DNA of 64,000 nt from Ramlibacter sp. Lineage in GTDB: Bacteria; Pseudomonadota; Gammaproteobacteria; Burkholderiales; Burkholderiaceae_C. A model generated the notes under the pieces. It ran no database searches and was not told where the DNA came from. It saw only the letters and a program-made list of their open reading frames with translations. The stretch is from assembly GCA_016713005.1 (NCBI GenBank), contig JADJPY010000016.1:124001-188000 (forward strand), given 5' to 3'. Below, piece after piece: positions 6,838 through 15,532 of this stretch; the first letter of the stretch is position 1, and each line of letters starts with the position of its first letter. Position numbers and translations under genes: made by a program.

Positions 6838-9800
6838 GCCGCCTCCACCATCTGGCCGTCCGCGGTGAGCCAGGCGGCGCGCACCACGGCCTGCGGGTAG
6901 GCGGCCTGCACCGCGGCGCGGTAGGCGGCCATCTGCTGCTGCAGGCCGGGCTGCAGCTCGGGCCGGCGGGCGGACTTGTGGTCCAGCACCCACCATTCGC
7001 CGGTGTCGCGGCGGCGCACCAGGCGGTCGATGCGCAGCGCCTGGCCGTTGTGGTGGATCTCCACCTCGTTGCCCTGCCAGTCGGTGGCGGCGGTGTCCCA
7101 GGCCCAGGCGCCCTGCCCGCCCAGGATGCGCTGCGCCATGGCCACGGCCTCGTCCATCTGCGCGGGCTGGAGCGCAAACTCGCGCTGGATGGACAGCCGC
7201 TGCCCCGCCGACCAGCCCGCGCCGCCCGGCACCCACCATTCCAGCAGGCGGTGCATGGCCTGGCCCAGCCGCGCTTCGGGGGAGTCGTCGTCTTCGGGTG
7301 CTATGGTTTTGGTAGCGGGTGACCCAGCATCCACGGGGGCTGGAGGCAGTTTTTGCATGTAAAACAGCTCTGGCGCACCGGTTGGCGCCTGCAGGGGCTG
7401 CGTGGCGTCGCGGGGCGCCTCCGCCACCGCCTCCAGAGGTTCGGCCAGACCGTGCAGCCGCTGCCACCAGCTGCCGGGCGCGGCCCGGGCGGGCTGCACC
7501 GACGACAACACCAGCTGCGTGCAGGTGCGCGTCATCGCCACATAGAGGGCGTTGATCTCCTCGCGCTGGCGCGCGGCGCGTTCGGCGGCCACGGCGTCGG
7601 CGCTGCAGGCGGGTGGCTTCTTCTCGCTGGCCAGAAAGACAAATCGGCGGGGCGCCTGTGCCTCGCCGGGCCAGTCCACCAGCACGCCCATGGTCTTGTC
7701 GGTTTCTTCGGGGCGGTCGGTGTCCAGCATCAGCACCACCGGGGCCTGCAGGCCCTTGGCGCCGTGCACGGTGAGCAGGCGCACCTGCTCGTCGCCCGCC
7801 AGCGCGGGGGCGCGGGCCCCGCCGGCGCGCAGCGCCCGCACCAGCGCGTAGGGCGTCAGGAAGCGCGCGCCGTCGATCTGCAGCGCCGCGCCCAGCAGCG
7901 CGCCCAGGTTGGCCAGCACGCTGGCGCGCAGCGGCGCCGGCGCGGCCGCGGCAAAGCGCGCGGGCAGGTCGCCGTCGGCAAAGATCGCGTCCAGCGCGTC
8001 GTGCGGCGGCAGCGCGGCCACCCAGCCCTGCCATTTGGTCAAAATGGCCCCCAGCCCCCGCAGATGCTCGTTGGTCTGCTCTTCTTTTTGTAGCAGATCA
8101 AACCAGCTCACGGCCTGCTGCTGCGCCTGCGCGGCGCGCTTTTGCAGCGCCAGCTGCACCAGGGCGTCGTCGGGCACGCCAAACAGCGGGCTCTTGAGCG
8201 CCCGCGCCAGCGACAGGTCGTGCGACGGCGAGACCAGCGCGTCCAGCAGCGCCACCACGTCCTGCACCTCGGGCGCGTCGCCCAGGTCTTTTTTCTCGGG
8301 TTGCAGCGCGCCGATGTGCAGGGCGCGCAGCTCGTCCTGCAGCACCGACAGCGGCGCGCGCCGGCGGGCCAGCACCATGATGTCGCCGGGCTTGCGCACG
8401 CCACCCGCTTCGACAAGCTGCGCCGCGATCCAGCGGGCGGCCTGGCGGCTCTCCAGCGCGAGCAGGCTGTCTTCGGCCAGCTCGCGCGGGGTGGTCAGGC
8501 TGTCGCGCCAGGCCAGTGGGGCATCCCCGTCGGCGCGGTGGGCCGGGGCGGCGGCGTCTGCGGCGGCCCGTTCGTCGGGGTCGGGTGCATCGGCGGCAGC
8601 GCGGTCTCGCCCGATCTGCGGCAGGCGCTGCACCGCGCCCGTTTCGGCCGACTCGGTGGTGTGCGCGCGGTAGCCACTGGTCTCGCCCGCGGCCTGGGCG
8701 TCGCCCATCACCTGGTTGACCACGGCCAGCACGCGCTGCGCGTTGCGGTGGGTGTGGTCGCAGCTGAGCAGGTCACCCCCCAGGCCTTCCACCACAAACT
8801 GCTGCGCTGCGCGGAACACCTGCGGCTCCGCACGGCGAAAGCGGTAGATGCTTTGCTTGGGGTCGCCCACGATGAAGACGCTGGGCGCGCCGCCCGCGGC
8901 GCCCCCAGTGCCACCCCCCGCGCCCGCGTAGCCCGAGAGCCACGCCAGCAGCGCCTGCCACTGAAGCGGGTTGGTGTCCTGGAACTCGTCGATCAGCAGG
9001 TGGCTCACGCGGGCGTCCAGCCGCTCCTGCACCCAGCCGCTGAGCACGTCGCTGGACAGCATCAGCAGCGCGGCGCGCTCCACGTCGTTCATGTCCACCC
9101 AGCCGCGCTCGCGCTTGAGGGCCGAGAACTCGGCAATCAGCAGCCGGGTGAGGCGCGCCATGCGCTGCTGGTGTTGCCAGGCGCCGTGCTGGTCAAGCGC
9201 GGCGCACAGGGCCTGCAGCTCGGGCTCGGCCTGCTGGGCGGCCTCGAACTTCTGCAGGTGGTGGGTGAGCCTGTCCTCTTCCGCCACAAAGAATGCGCCG
9301 CGCAGCAGCCGCAAGCGCTCTGCCAGGTCGGCCGTCTCAAAGGCACGGACCACCGCCTGCGCGGCCTTCTGCGGCGTCTTGTTCTTCTCGGCGCCCAGCG
9401 CGCGCGCGCGGCCCAGCCAGCGCTGGCGCGTCACGTCGCCTTCCAGCATGTTCAGCGGCGTGTCCAACCCGGCAAACGCGGGGTATTGCACGCCAAACGG
9501 CTTGACCGATGCGTCCACCGTGCCCTGCCCGTCGGCCAGCGCGAACTCCACCCGCTTGGCCAGCGCGGCTTCCAGGCCTTTGAGGGTGTTGAAGCGGCCG
9601 TGTTCGGCCACTGCGTCCATGTAGTCCTGCCGCGCCGCGGGTTGGGCCACCACGGCGGCATGGAAGCGCCGCCACACGGCGTCGACCGCTTCCTGGTCGT
9701 CTTCGAGCAGTTCGTAGCTCGTGGGCAGGCCCAGCTGCTGCAGCACGGACAGCGGCGCATTGCGCAGCAGCGCGGCAAACCAGCTGTGGAAGGTGCGCAC

Positions 9801-10187
9801 CTGCACAGGGCGGCCGCCCTTCAGCAGGGTCCGGTACAAATTTGATAGCGGCTCAACCAGTGCTGGCGCGGCCTGCGGGCTGATTCCACGCATAACCAGC
9901 TCTTTGACCAGCTTCTCGGGTGTGTCTTGTGCAAATTGCTCCAGCCACTCCTGCAGGCGCTGGCGCATTTCGCCCGCGGCCTTCTTGGTGAAGGTGATGG
10001 CCAGGATCTCGTGGGGCTGCGCGCCGTCCAGCAGCGCGCGCAGCATGCGCGAGACCAGCATCCAGGTCTTGCCCGCGCCCGCGCAGGCCTCCACCGCCAC
10101 GCTGCGCCGCGGGTCGCACGCCACGGCATAAAACGCCGCGCGGCTGACGCGCTGGCCGTTCAGTTCATAGGCGAACAACTGACTCAT
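6834..10187 (-). CDS. addA: UvrD-type helicase/exonuclease, AddA-like subunit
   Basis: A 1117-residue superfamily 1A helicase-nuclease. The Walker A ACAGAGKT (34-41) is followed by FTKKAAGEMR (motif Ia), LLIDEFQDTNP (about 397-407, motif II), GDPKQSIYRFR (motif III) and VRLLTVHGAKGLQAPVV (motif V). The C-terminal RecB-like nuclease shows EVEIHHNGQALRIDRL and WVLDHKS, the PD-(D/E)XK acid and lysine residues. It works with AddB at double-strand breaks. It starts 100 bp after addB and its stop overlaps the flavoprotein start. Three in-frame segments (about residues 98-118, 698-718 and 941-962) derive from family A repeats. Confidence 0.9.
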   Translation of the reverse strand: MSQLFAYELNGQRVSRAAFYAVACDPRRSVAVEACAGAGKTWMLVSRMLRALLDGAQPHEILAITFTKKAAGEMRQRLQEWLEQFAQDTPEKLVKELVMRGISPQAAPALVEPLSNLYRTLLKGGRPVQVRTFHSWFAALLRNAPLSVLQQLGLPTSYELLEDDQEAVDAVWRRFHAAVVAQPAARQDYMDAVAEHGRFNTLKGLEAALAKRVEFALADGQGTVDASVKPFGVQYPAFAGLDTPLNMLEGDVTRQRWLGRARALGAEKNKTPQKAAQAVVRAFETADLAERLRLLRGAFFVAEEDRLTHHLQKFEAAQQAEPELQALCAALDQHGAWQHQQRMARLTRLLIAEFSALKRERGWVDMNDVERAALLMLSSDVLSGWVQERLDARVSHLLIDEFQDTNPLQWQALLAWLSGYAGAGGGTGGAAGGAPSVFIVGDPKQSIYRFRRAEPQVFRAAQQFVVEGLGGDLLSCDHTHRNAQRVLAVVNQVMGDAQAAGETSGYRAHTTESAETGAVQRLPQIGRDRAAADAPDPDERAAADAAAPAHRADGDAPLAWRDSLTTPRELAEDSLLALESRQAARWIAAQLVEAGGVRKPGDIMVLARRRAPLSVLQDELRALHIGALQPEKKDLGDAPEVQDVVALLDALVSPSHDLSLARALKSPLFGVPDDALVQLALQKRAAQAQQQAVSWFDLLQKEEQTNEHLRGLGAILTKWQGWVAALPPHDALDAIFADGDLPARFAAAAPAPLRASVLANLGALLGAALQIDGARFLTPYALVRALRAGGARAPALAGDEQVRLLTVHGAKGLQAPVVLMLDTDRPEETDKTMGVLVDWPGEAQAPRRFVFLASEKKPPACSADAVAAERAARQREEINALYVAMTRTCTQLVLSSVQPARAAPGSWWQRLHGLAEPLEAVAEAPRDATQPLQAPTGAPELFYMQKLPPAPVDAGSPATKTIAPEDDDSPEARLGQAMHRLLEWWVPGGAGWSAGQRLSIQREFALQPAQMDEAVAMAQRILGGQGAWAWDTAATDWQGNEVEIHHNGQALRIDRLVRRRDTGEWWVLDHKSARRPELQPGLQQQMAAYRAAVQAAYPQAVVRAAWLTADGQMVEAA
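7300..7364 (+). repeat. Family A repeat, copy 3 (inside addA)
   Basis: GCTAT-N7-GTAGC head, then ACGGGGGCTGGAGGC core and TTTTTGCATGTAAAA tail. It is antisense to addA and read in frame as part of a proline/alanine-rich linker (PPAPVDAGSPATKT) before the nuclease domain. Confidence 0.8.
8031..8094 (-). repeat. Family A repeat, copy 4 (inside addA, sense orientation)
   Basis: Read on the minus strand: GCTAC head, AGCAGACCAACGAGC, then the core GCGGGGGCTGGGGGCC and an ATTTTGACC tail. The second head arm is eroded. It is translated in frame in addA as LLQKEEQTNEHLRGLGAIL. Confidence 0.65.
9834..9890 (+). repeat. Family A repeat, copy 5 (inside addA)
   Basis: TTTGATAGCGGCTCAACCAG, then TGCTGGCGCGGCCTGCGGGC, an evident variant of the family A body. 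The head arm GTACA is eroded. It is antisense to addA and translated as RGISPQAAPALVEPLSNLY, between helicase motifs Ia and Ib. Confidence 0.7.
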
Positions 10188-10204
10188 GACAACGCCCACC
10201 CTGA

Positions 10205-10280
10205 GCGCCGCCGGGCCGCCCCAAGGCGCGAGCGCCCCCTCGGGGGGCAGCGCAGTACACGAAGTAACAAGCGTGGGGGC
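10205..10280. repeat. GC-rich intergenic element between addB and addA
   Basis: This spacer contains a strong hairpin GCGCCCCCTCGGGGGGC followed by AGCGCAGTACACGAAGTAAC and AAGCGTGGGGGC. It resembles, from memory, a repeat often seen at gene boundaries in Comamonadaceae genomes. Only one copy is visible in this window, so I cannot confirm it as a repeat from the sequence itself. Confidence 0.4.
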
Positions 10281-10287
10281 ATGTGTG

Positions 10288-12825
10288 TCACCAGAAATCC
10301 TTGCGGCACAGGCCGCGGGCGGCGCAGTGGTCGCATGCGGTGCCCTCGCCCAGCGCGGGCAGCGCGGCACCGCCGGCAATGGCGGCCATGTCGGCCTGGA
10401 TGCCGTCGAGCAGCGCGTCGCGGGCGGCGACCACGTCTTTCTGCCAGTACGTCCTGGTCTCGCGCTCGCCGATGTTGACGTAGGCCGCTTGCAGCGTGTC
10501 GTCGGGCAGCAGCGCCGCATAGAAGGCCAGCTGGGTGTCCTCGGTGGCGCTTTTCACGCGGTTGGCGGTGGTCTGCTGGCTTTCGGTCTTGTAGTCCATG
10601 ACGATGTGCTCGCCGTCTGCCATGCGGTCGATGCGGTCGAGCCGGCCCACCAGGGTGACGGCGCCCAGCGGCGTCTCGCGCCCGGCTTCGGCCTGGCTGA
10701 ACTGCGCGCCACTGGATTCGTGGGAGTCCAACCAGGTGAGGTAGCCGTCGCGCACCCTGGGCCAGCTGGCGGCAAAGGGCAGGAACTCGCCGTCGTTGAG
10801 ACCCAGCGCGCGGGTCTGCGCCTGGGCGGCGCTGTCGATCAGGGCCTGGCGCTGCGGGCCAGCAGGTGTGGGCTGCCTCGCCATCGCCTCGTGGAACTCG
10901 CGCAGCACGGCGTGCACCCAGGTGCCGAAGTCGCGCTTGTCCAGCTCGGCGTCCAGCTCGTCGACTTCTGTGAGCCCCAGCTGGCGCAGCGCAAAAAACC
11001 GGTAGGGGCAGCGGCGCAGGTCTTCGTAGGCCGATGCCGACAGCCGCTGCAGCGGCAGCGCGTCGCCCACGGGCTGCGGCCGCGCGGTGGGCGCAGCGGC
11101 CACGGCGTGTGGCACGCGGGCGTCGGTGCCCGGCTGGCCCGCGCCGCTGAGCTGCAGCTGCTGCACCAGCGGGCTGGGCAACACCGGCTCGCCGGCGGCA
11201 TCGGCCGCGCGCCACAGCAGGTCCACCGCCGGCACAGCCAGCGCCTGCGTCCAGGCGGCGCGTTGCGCGGCTTCCAGTGCCTCGCGGGGAGGCAGGCCCA
11301 GGCCGATGCGCTGCCCCGCTGTCCAGGGGCCGGCGGGCTCGGGCGCGGCGGGCAGGTTGGTCTCGTCGCAGCCGGGCAGGACGGCGGCGGCAAACGGCTG
11401 GCCCAGCATCTGCGGAAACGGCAGGATCACCACCTGCTCGTCGCGGGGGTGGCGGGGCTTGAAGCTCGCGGCCTCCAGCACATCCGTGACCCAGCCGGTG
11501 AACTCGGCCAGCGTCTGACGCCGGGCGGCCTGCGGCAGCGCGGCCCACTCGGCCTGCGCGGTCCTGCCGTCGTCACCCAGCCGCAGCGCGGCAATGGCGG
11601 CTTCGCCCGCCGCGTCGCCCGCCAGCAGTGGCCATTGGCCGGTGGCGAGCAACTGCTCGCGCAGGGCCTGCAGCCATGCAGGCAAGGCACGGGGGCGCTG
11701 CAGCTCGCCGCGCCAGGCCTGGGCCTGGGCGAACAGGCTGGCAATGTCGTCGTGCGCCTGCGCCACGGGGGCGGCGCCCGCCCAGTCGCGCGCGCCTGCA
11801 CCACGCAATGCTTTCTCAAGCCGCTGCAGGGCGCCCGCCTCTGCGGCGGGGGCGTGCTTGAGCCAGTCGAGCACGGCGTCGCTGGAGGCGTCGTGGCGGG
11901 CGGCGCGCAACGCGGTCATCATGTGCGCGGCCGCGCGGGTGGTGGACAGCTTCCAGCCGGTTTCATCGCGAATGCGCACGCCCTGCGCGCCCAGCATCGC
12001 GCGGATGCGCCGCGTGAGGGCGCGGTCGGTCGCGGCCAGGGCAACGGGGCTTCGGCCCGCGGCCAGGTGCGCGAGCACACAGGCGGCGGCGCGGGCGGCT
12101 TCGTCCTCCGGGCCGCTGGCGCGGTGCAGCGCAACGGCGCCGGGCGGGGGCGCGTCCACCATCGGCAAGGTCACCGCCTTGTCGCCCAGTTGCACGCGGA
12201 TGGCCTCCACCAGCGGCTCGGCCTGGTAGCCCTGCAGCACAACCAGGCAGTCCACCTCGTCGCGCACGGCGTCGTCCAGCAGGCAGTCGGTGGCGTAGCG
12301 GGACGCGCCGGCCCACTCCAGCGCGACGCGGGCCACGGCGAGTTCGAGCGCCAGATCCGGGGCGTCCAGCCCAACGGCCACCACCGGGCGCAGGCGGGCG
12401 CACCAGGCGGCGCGCTGCGCTGGCGGCACAGCGGCGGCCAGAGCGGCCAGCTGGGTGGCGGCCTCGACGACGCGGCCCGCCAGCAGCTCGCGCCGCTCAC
12501 CCAGGCCCGCCTGGGCCAGCAGGGCCTGTGCCGTCAGCAGGTCGCGCCCGGCATCCAGGCACAGGTCGAGCGGGCCCGGCACAAAGCCGCCCCGTGCGCC
12601 GCCTTGCCCGCGGGCCCAGTTCATGGTGGTTTCAAAGCGCGGCACAAAGCCGCCGGGCACCGCGCGGGCCCAGGCCTTGCGGGCCTGCGGCATCAATTGG
12701 GCATAGGGCACCAGCACGACGCTGCGCGCCGGGTGGGCCTGACGGGCTTGCAGCAGGGCCGACACCTGCCCCATCAGGGCATCCAGGCCACCCGGAGAAC
12801 CATCAATTTGCGCTATCGCATCCAT
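10288..12825 (-). CDS. addB: PD-(D/E)XK nuclease family protein, AddB-like subunit
   Basis: An 845-residue protein from ATG 12825; an in-frame ATG at 12903 would overlap the trxA leader. The N-terminal helicase-like half lacks a Walker A motif, as expected for inactivated AddB/RecC-type subunits. The C-terminal nuclease has HIVMDYKTESQQTT, the DxK part of the PD-(D/E)XK site. An iron-sulphur cluster is indicated by RRCPYRFFAL and the terminal CDHCAARGLC. It lies directly upstream of addA on the same strand, giving the addB-addA order. The pair would process broken ends for RecA loading in place of RecBCD. Confidence 0.85.
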   Translation of the reverse strand: MDAIAQIDGSPGGLDALMGQVSALLQARQAHPARSVVLVPYAQLMPQARKAWARAVPGGFVPRFETTMNWARGQGGARGGFVPGPLDLCLDAGRDLLTAQALLAQAGLGERRELLAGRVVEAATQLAALAAAVPPAQRAAWCARLRPVVAVGLDAPDLALELAVARVALEWAGASRYATDCLLDDAVRDEVDCLVVLQGYQAEPLVEAIRVQLGDKAVTLPMVDAPPPGAVALHRASGPEDEAARAAACVLAHLAAGRSPVALAATDRALTRRIRAMLGAQGVRIRDETGWKLSTTRAAAHMMTALRAARHDASSDAVLDWLKHAPAAEAGALQRLEKALRGAGARDWAGAAPVAQAHDDIASLFAQAQAWRGELQRPRALPAWLQALREQLLATGQWPLLAGDAAGEAAIAALRLGDDGRTAQAEWAALPQAARRQTLAEFTGWVTDVLEAASFKPRHPRDEQVVILPFPQMLGQPFAAAVLPGCDETNLPAAPEPAGPWTAGQRIGLGLPPREALEAAQRAAWTQALAVPAVDLLWRAADAAGEPVLPSPLVQQLQLSGAGQPGTDARVPHAVAAAPTARPQPVGDALPLQRLSASAYEDLRRCPYRFFALRQLGLTEVDELDAELDKRDFGTWVHAVLREFHEAMARQPTPAGPQRQALIDSAAQAQTRALGLNDGEFLPFAASWPRVRDGYLTWLDSHESSGAQFSQAEAGRETPLGAVTLVGRLDRIDRMADGEHIVMDYKTESQQTTANRVKSATEDTQLAFYAALLPDDTLQAAYVNIGERETRTYWQKDVVAARDALLDGIQADMAAIAGGAALPALGEGTACDHCAARGLCRKDFW

Positions 12826-12923
12826 AGCGTGCGGATGGCTTTCTCCTGCCTGTGAGGGGGCTTGGTTTCTGTCACAATTCCTCCACTTTAGCTGTACCGC
12901 CACACGCCAACCGAGGAGTCCCC

Positions 12924-13256
12924 ATGGCCAGCGACCTCATCAAGCACGTTTCCGATACCTCCTTCGAGGCCGATGTCCTGCAGTCCAAGACGCCCGTTCT
13001 GGTGGACTACTGGGCCGAGTGGTGCGGGCCGTGCAAGATGATCGCCCCCATCCTGGACGAAGTCTCCGGCACCTACCAGGGCAAGCTGCAGATCGCCAAG
13101 ATGAACGTGGACGAAAACCGCGACATCCCCGCCAAGTTCGGCATCCGCGGCATCCCCACGCTGATGCTGTTCAAGGACGGCCAGCTCGCCGCCACCAAGG
13201 TTGGCGCCATGAGCAAGGCCCAGCTCACGGCCTTCATCGACCAGCAACTGGCCTGA
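12924..13256 (+). CDS. trxA: Thioredoxin 1
   Basis: A 110-residue classical cytoplasmic thioredoxin. The active site WAEWCGPCKM (about 28-37) and the cis-proline loop GIRGIPTLMLF are intact, and length matches the family. It provides reducing equivalents to ribonucleotide reductase, methionine sulphoxide reductase and other thiol enzymes. GAGG at 12913-12916 is the ribosome-binding site for ATG 12924. A promoter must lie in the short divergent region shared with addB. An intrinsic terminator follows at 13312, separating it from rho. Confidence 0.97.
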   Translation: MASDLIKHVSDTSFEADVLQSKTPVLVDYWAEWCGPCKMIAPILDEVSGTYQGKLQIAKMNVDENRDIPAKFGIRGIPTLMLFKDGQLAATKVGAMSKAQLTAFIDQQLA

Positions 13257-13311
13257 ACGCGGCAGCGCGCCCGCAGCGGCCCCGAAGGCGCCCGTTGGGG
13301 CGGCCTTGCAC

Positions 13312-13341
13312 AAAGGACCCATCCGGGTCCTTTGTTTTGTC
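13312..13341 (+). terminator. Intrinsic terminator after trxA
   Basis: Perfect 9-bp stem AAAGGACCC / GGGTCCTTT with an ATCC loop, followed by the T-rich GTTTTGTCTT. Confidence 0.9.
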
Positions 13342-13394
13342 TTATACTGGCTGCAGTTCACCGGCGCACGAAGGCAGCCGGTTCGAGTTCCAGG

Positions 13395-13465
13395 CCTGCG
13401 AAGCACCCTCGCCTCGCATCCAACCTCCCCCCTGAATTTCCTGTAGCACTCCCCCAAAGGGGTCA
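13395..13465 (+). promoter_or_regulatory. C-rich, G-poor rho leader, candidate Rho-utilisation site
   Basis: Between the trxA terminator and the rho start the transcript has a pyrimidine-rich stretch (CACCCTCGCCTCGCATCC, then AACCTCCCCCCTGAATTTCC) followed by a CCCC...GGGG mini-hairpin just before the start. Autogenous attenuation of rho by Rho binding to its leader is known in other proteobacteria; that this leader does so is inference. Confidence 0.45.
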
Positions 13466-13469
13466 TTCC

Positions 13470-14735
13470 ATGCACTTAAACGAACTCAAGGCACTGCACG
13501 TGTCTGAAGTCCTCAAGCAGGCCGAAGAGCTTGAAATCGAAAACACCGGCCGCATGCGCAAGCAGGAGCTGATGTTTGCCATCATCAAGAAGCGTGCGAA
13601 AGCCGGCGAACAGGTGTTTGCCGACGGCGTGCTCGAGATCCTGCCGGATGGCTTCGGCTTCCTGCGCAGCCCCGACACCAGCTACACGGCCAGCACCGAC
13701 GACATCTACATCAGCCCCAGCCAGGTGCGCCGGTTCAACCTGCACACGGGCGACATGATCGAAGGCGAAGTGCGCATCCCCAAGGATGGCGAGCGCTACT
13801 TTGCCCTGACCAAGCTGGACATGGTCAACGGCGGCCCGCCCGAGCAGAACAAGCACAAGGTGATGTTCGAGAACCTCACGCCGCTGTTCCCCAAGGAGCA
13901 GATGAAACTGGAGCGTGACAACTTCAAGGGCGACGAGAACATCACCGCCCGCGTGATCGACATCATTGCCCCGATCGGCAAGGGCCAGCGTGCCCTGCTG
14001 GTGGCGCCGCCCAAGAGCGGCAAGACGGTGATGATGCAGCACATTGCACACGCCATTGCCGCCAACTACCCCGACAGCTACATGATGGTGCTGCTGGTGG
14101 ACGAGCGCCCCGAGGAAGTGACGGAAATGCAGCGCTCGGTCAAGGCCGAGGTGATTGCCTCCACCTTTGACGAGCCCGCCGCCCGGCACGTGCACGTGGC
14201 CGAGATGGTGATCGAGCGCGCCAAGCGCCTGGTCGAACTGAAGAAGGACGTGGTGATCCTGCTGGACTCCATCACCCGCCTGGCCCGTGCCTACAACAAC
14301 GTCGTGCCCTCTTCCGGCAAGGTGCTGACCGGTGGTGTGGACTCCAACGCGCTGCAGCGCCCCAAGCGCTTCCTGGGCGCGGCCCGCAATGTGGAAGAAG
14401 GCGGTTCGCTGACCATCATCGCCACCGCGCTGATCGACACCGGCTCGCGCATGGACGAGGTGATCTTTGAAGAGTTCAAGGGCACCGGCAACAGCGAAAT
14501 CCACCTGGACCGCCGCCTGTACGAAAAGCGCGTGTTCCCCTCGATCCAGCTCAACCGCAGCGGCACGCGCCGCGAAGAGTTGCTGCTGGCGCCCGAGATC
14601 CTGCAGAAGACCCGCATCCTGCGCCAGTTCATGTACAACATGGACGAGATCGAGTCCATGGAAATGGTGCTCAAGAGCATGAAGGCCACCAAGACCAATG
14701 TCGAGTTCTTCGACATGATGCGTCGCGGCGGCTGA
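13470..14735 (+). CDS. rho: Transcription termination factor Rho
   Basis: A 421-residue hexameric RNA-dependent ATPase. The N-terminal Rho domain starts MHLNELKALHVSEVL, followed by the cold-shock-like RNA-binding fold (GVLEILPDGFGFLRSP, about 50-65). The ATPase core has APPKSGKTVM (Walker A, about 179-188), LLVDERPEEV, and ILLDSITRLARAYN (Walker B) with the Q- and R-loop regions VLTGGVDSNAL and FKGTGN. Full length and all motifs intact. ATG 13470 was chosen because MHLNELK is the universal beta-proteobacterial start; the upstream ORF extension reads through the leader. Confidence 0.98.
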   Translation: MHLNELKALHVSEVLKQAEELEIENTGRMRKQELMFAIIKKRAKAGEQVFADGVLEILPDGFGFLRSPDTSYTASTDDIYISPSQVRRFNLHTGDMIEGEVRIPKDGERYFALTKLDMVNGGPPEQNKHKVMFENLTPLFPKEQMKLERDNFKGDENITARVIDIIAPIGKGQRALLVAPPKSGKTVMMQHIAHAIAANYPDSYMMVLLVDERPEEVTEMQRSVKAEVIASTFDEPAARHVHVAEMVIERAKRLVELKKDVVILLDSITRLARAYNNVVPSSGKVLTGGVDSNALQRPKRFLGAARNVEEGGSLTIIATALIDTGSRMDEVIFEEFKGTGNSEIHLDRRLYEKRVFPSIQLNRSGTRREELLLAPEILQKTRILRQFMYNMDEIESMEMVLKSMKATKTNVEFFDMMRRGG

Positions 14736-14760
14736 TTCCGGCTGGTGCCTTGATATCCGG

Positions 14761-14781
14761 CCTCACTCTTCTTGAGTGAGG
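14761..14781. terminator. Hairpin between convergent rho and SIMPL genes
   Basis: Perfect 8-bp stem CCTCACTC / GAGTGAGG with a TTCTT loop. No clear T-tract follows on either strand, so it may be a 3'-end stabiliser or a weak bidirectional terminator. Confidence 0.6.
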
Positions 14782-14795
14782 TGGGGATGGCGGGG

Positions 14796-15506
14796 TCACT
14801 TCATCTGCACTGAGCCCGACACATTGACCACCACCGCCGACTTGCCGGCTTCGACCGGCACCGGCGCGTCGGCCATGGCGGACTTGGCTTCCATGGCCAT
14901 CATGCGCGGACGCGGTGCATAGCCCTGATCGGCAGAGCTGACGGACACCTCGCGCAGTGAATAGCTGCCAAATCCGAACGCCCGGGCGATCTCGCCCGCC
15001 TTGCTGCGAAAGCGCTCGATCGCCTGGGCCTGGGCTTCGGTTTCCACCTTCTGGCGCGCCTCGCGGCTGAGGCTGAAGGCCACATTGCCCAGCGTGAGCG
15101 TCTGGATCTTGCCGGCCGTGGTGCTGATGCGGATGAAGTCCCGCCCTTCGATGACCAGCTCGGTGCTGCCCTGCCAGCCATTGATCTTGCCGTCACGCCC
15201 ATAGCGCGGATGCAGGCTGAAGTTGCCGGTGCGCACCTCGAGCTGGCCGGGTTGCGCCACCTTTTTCGCCTCGGCCAGAGCGGCGTCCAGCGCCGTCTTG
15301 AGCTGGGTCTGCACGGTAGCCGCATCGGTGGCTTCGCGCGTGGTGTTCAGGCTGATGGTCAGCCAGTCCTGGGGCACCTCCACCGTGCCGCTGGCAGAAA
15401 GCTGGGCGATGTTCTGGGGAGCCTCACGGGCACCGGACTGGGCCGAAGCCGCCGTGGCCGCTGCCACAACGCTGAGGATCAGGACGGTTCGCATCAATGC
15501 ATTCAT
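14796..15506 (-). CDS. SIMPL domain (DUF541) periplasmic protein
   Basis: A 236-residue exported protein. The start MNALMRTVLILSVVAAATA is a clear signal peptide ending ASAQS; the ORF extension upstream lies in another gene. The mature part has the DUF541/SIMPL features: GTVEVPQDWLTISLNTTREA, a central RTGNFSLHPRYG strand region and a FRSKAGEIARAFGFGSYSL helix. SIMPL proteins are periplasmic or surface proteins of poorly known function, linked in other bacteria to oxidative-stress resistance. A small secreted-protein gene lies 26 bp upstream on the same strand, suggesting an operon. Confidence 0.88.
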   Translation of the reverse strand: MNALMRTVLILSVVAAATAASAQSGAREAPQNIAQLSASGTVEVPQDWLTISLNTTREATDAATVQTQLKTALDAALAEAKKVAQPGQLEVRTGNFSLHPRYGRDGKINGWQGSTELVIEGRDFIRISTTAGKIQTLTLGNVAFSLSREARQKVETEAQAQAIERFRSKAGEIARAFGFGSYSLREVSVSSADQGYAPRPRMMAMEAKSAMADAPVPVEAGKSAVVVNVSGSVQMK

Positions 15507-15532
15507 CTGGAGGTTCCTGGTTGGAGAAAAAG

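Noticed and set aside
6838..8034. N-terminal extension of the flavoprotein ORF across addA
   Set aside because: The Arg/Ala-rich stretch is an out-of-frame reading of addA. The true start at 6837 overlaps the addA stop and begins directly before the FAD-binding motif.
10186..12855. Long plus-strand ORF (889 codons) opposite addB
   Set aside because: It is the antisense shadow of a real gene in GC-rich DNA. Its product is Gly/Arg/Gln/His-rich with no domain, while the minus strand encodes AddB motifs.
12812..12880. Possible fifteenth family A copy at the addB start
   Set aside because: GCTAT-N7-ATAGCG is present with correct spacing, but the distance to the GGGGGCTTGG core is about 9 bp too long and the rest does not match. 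Kept only as a possible relic.
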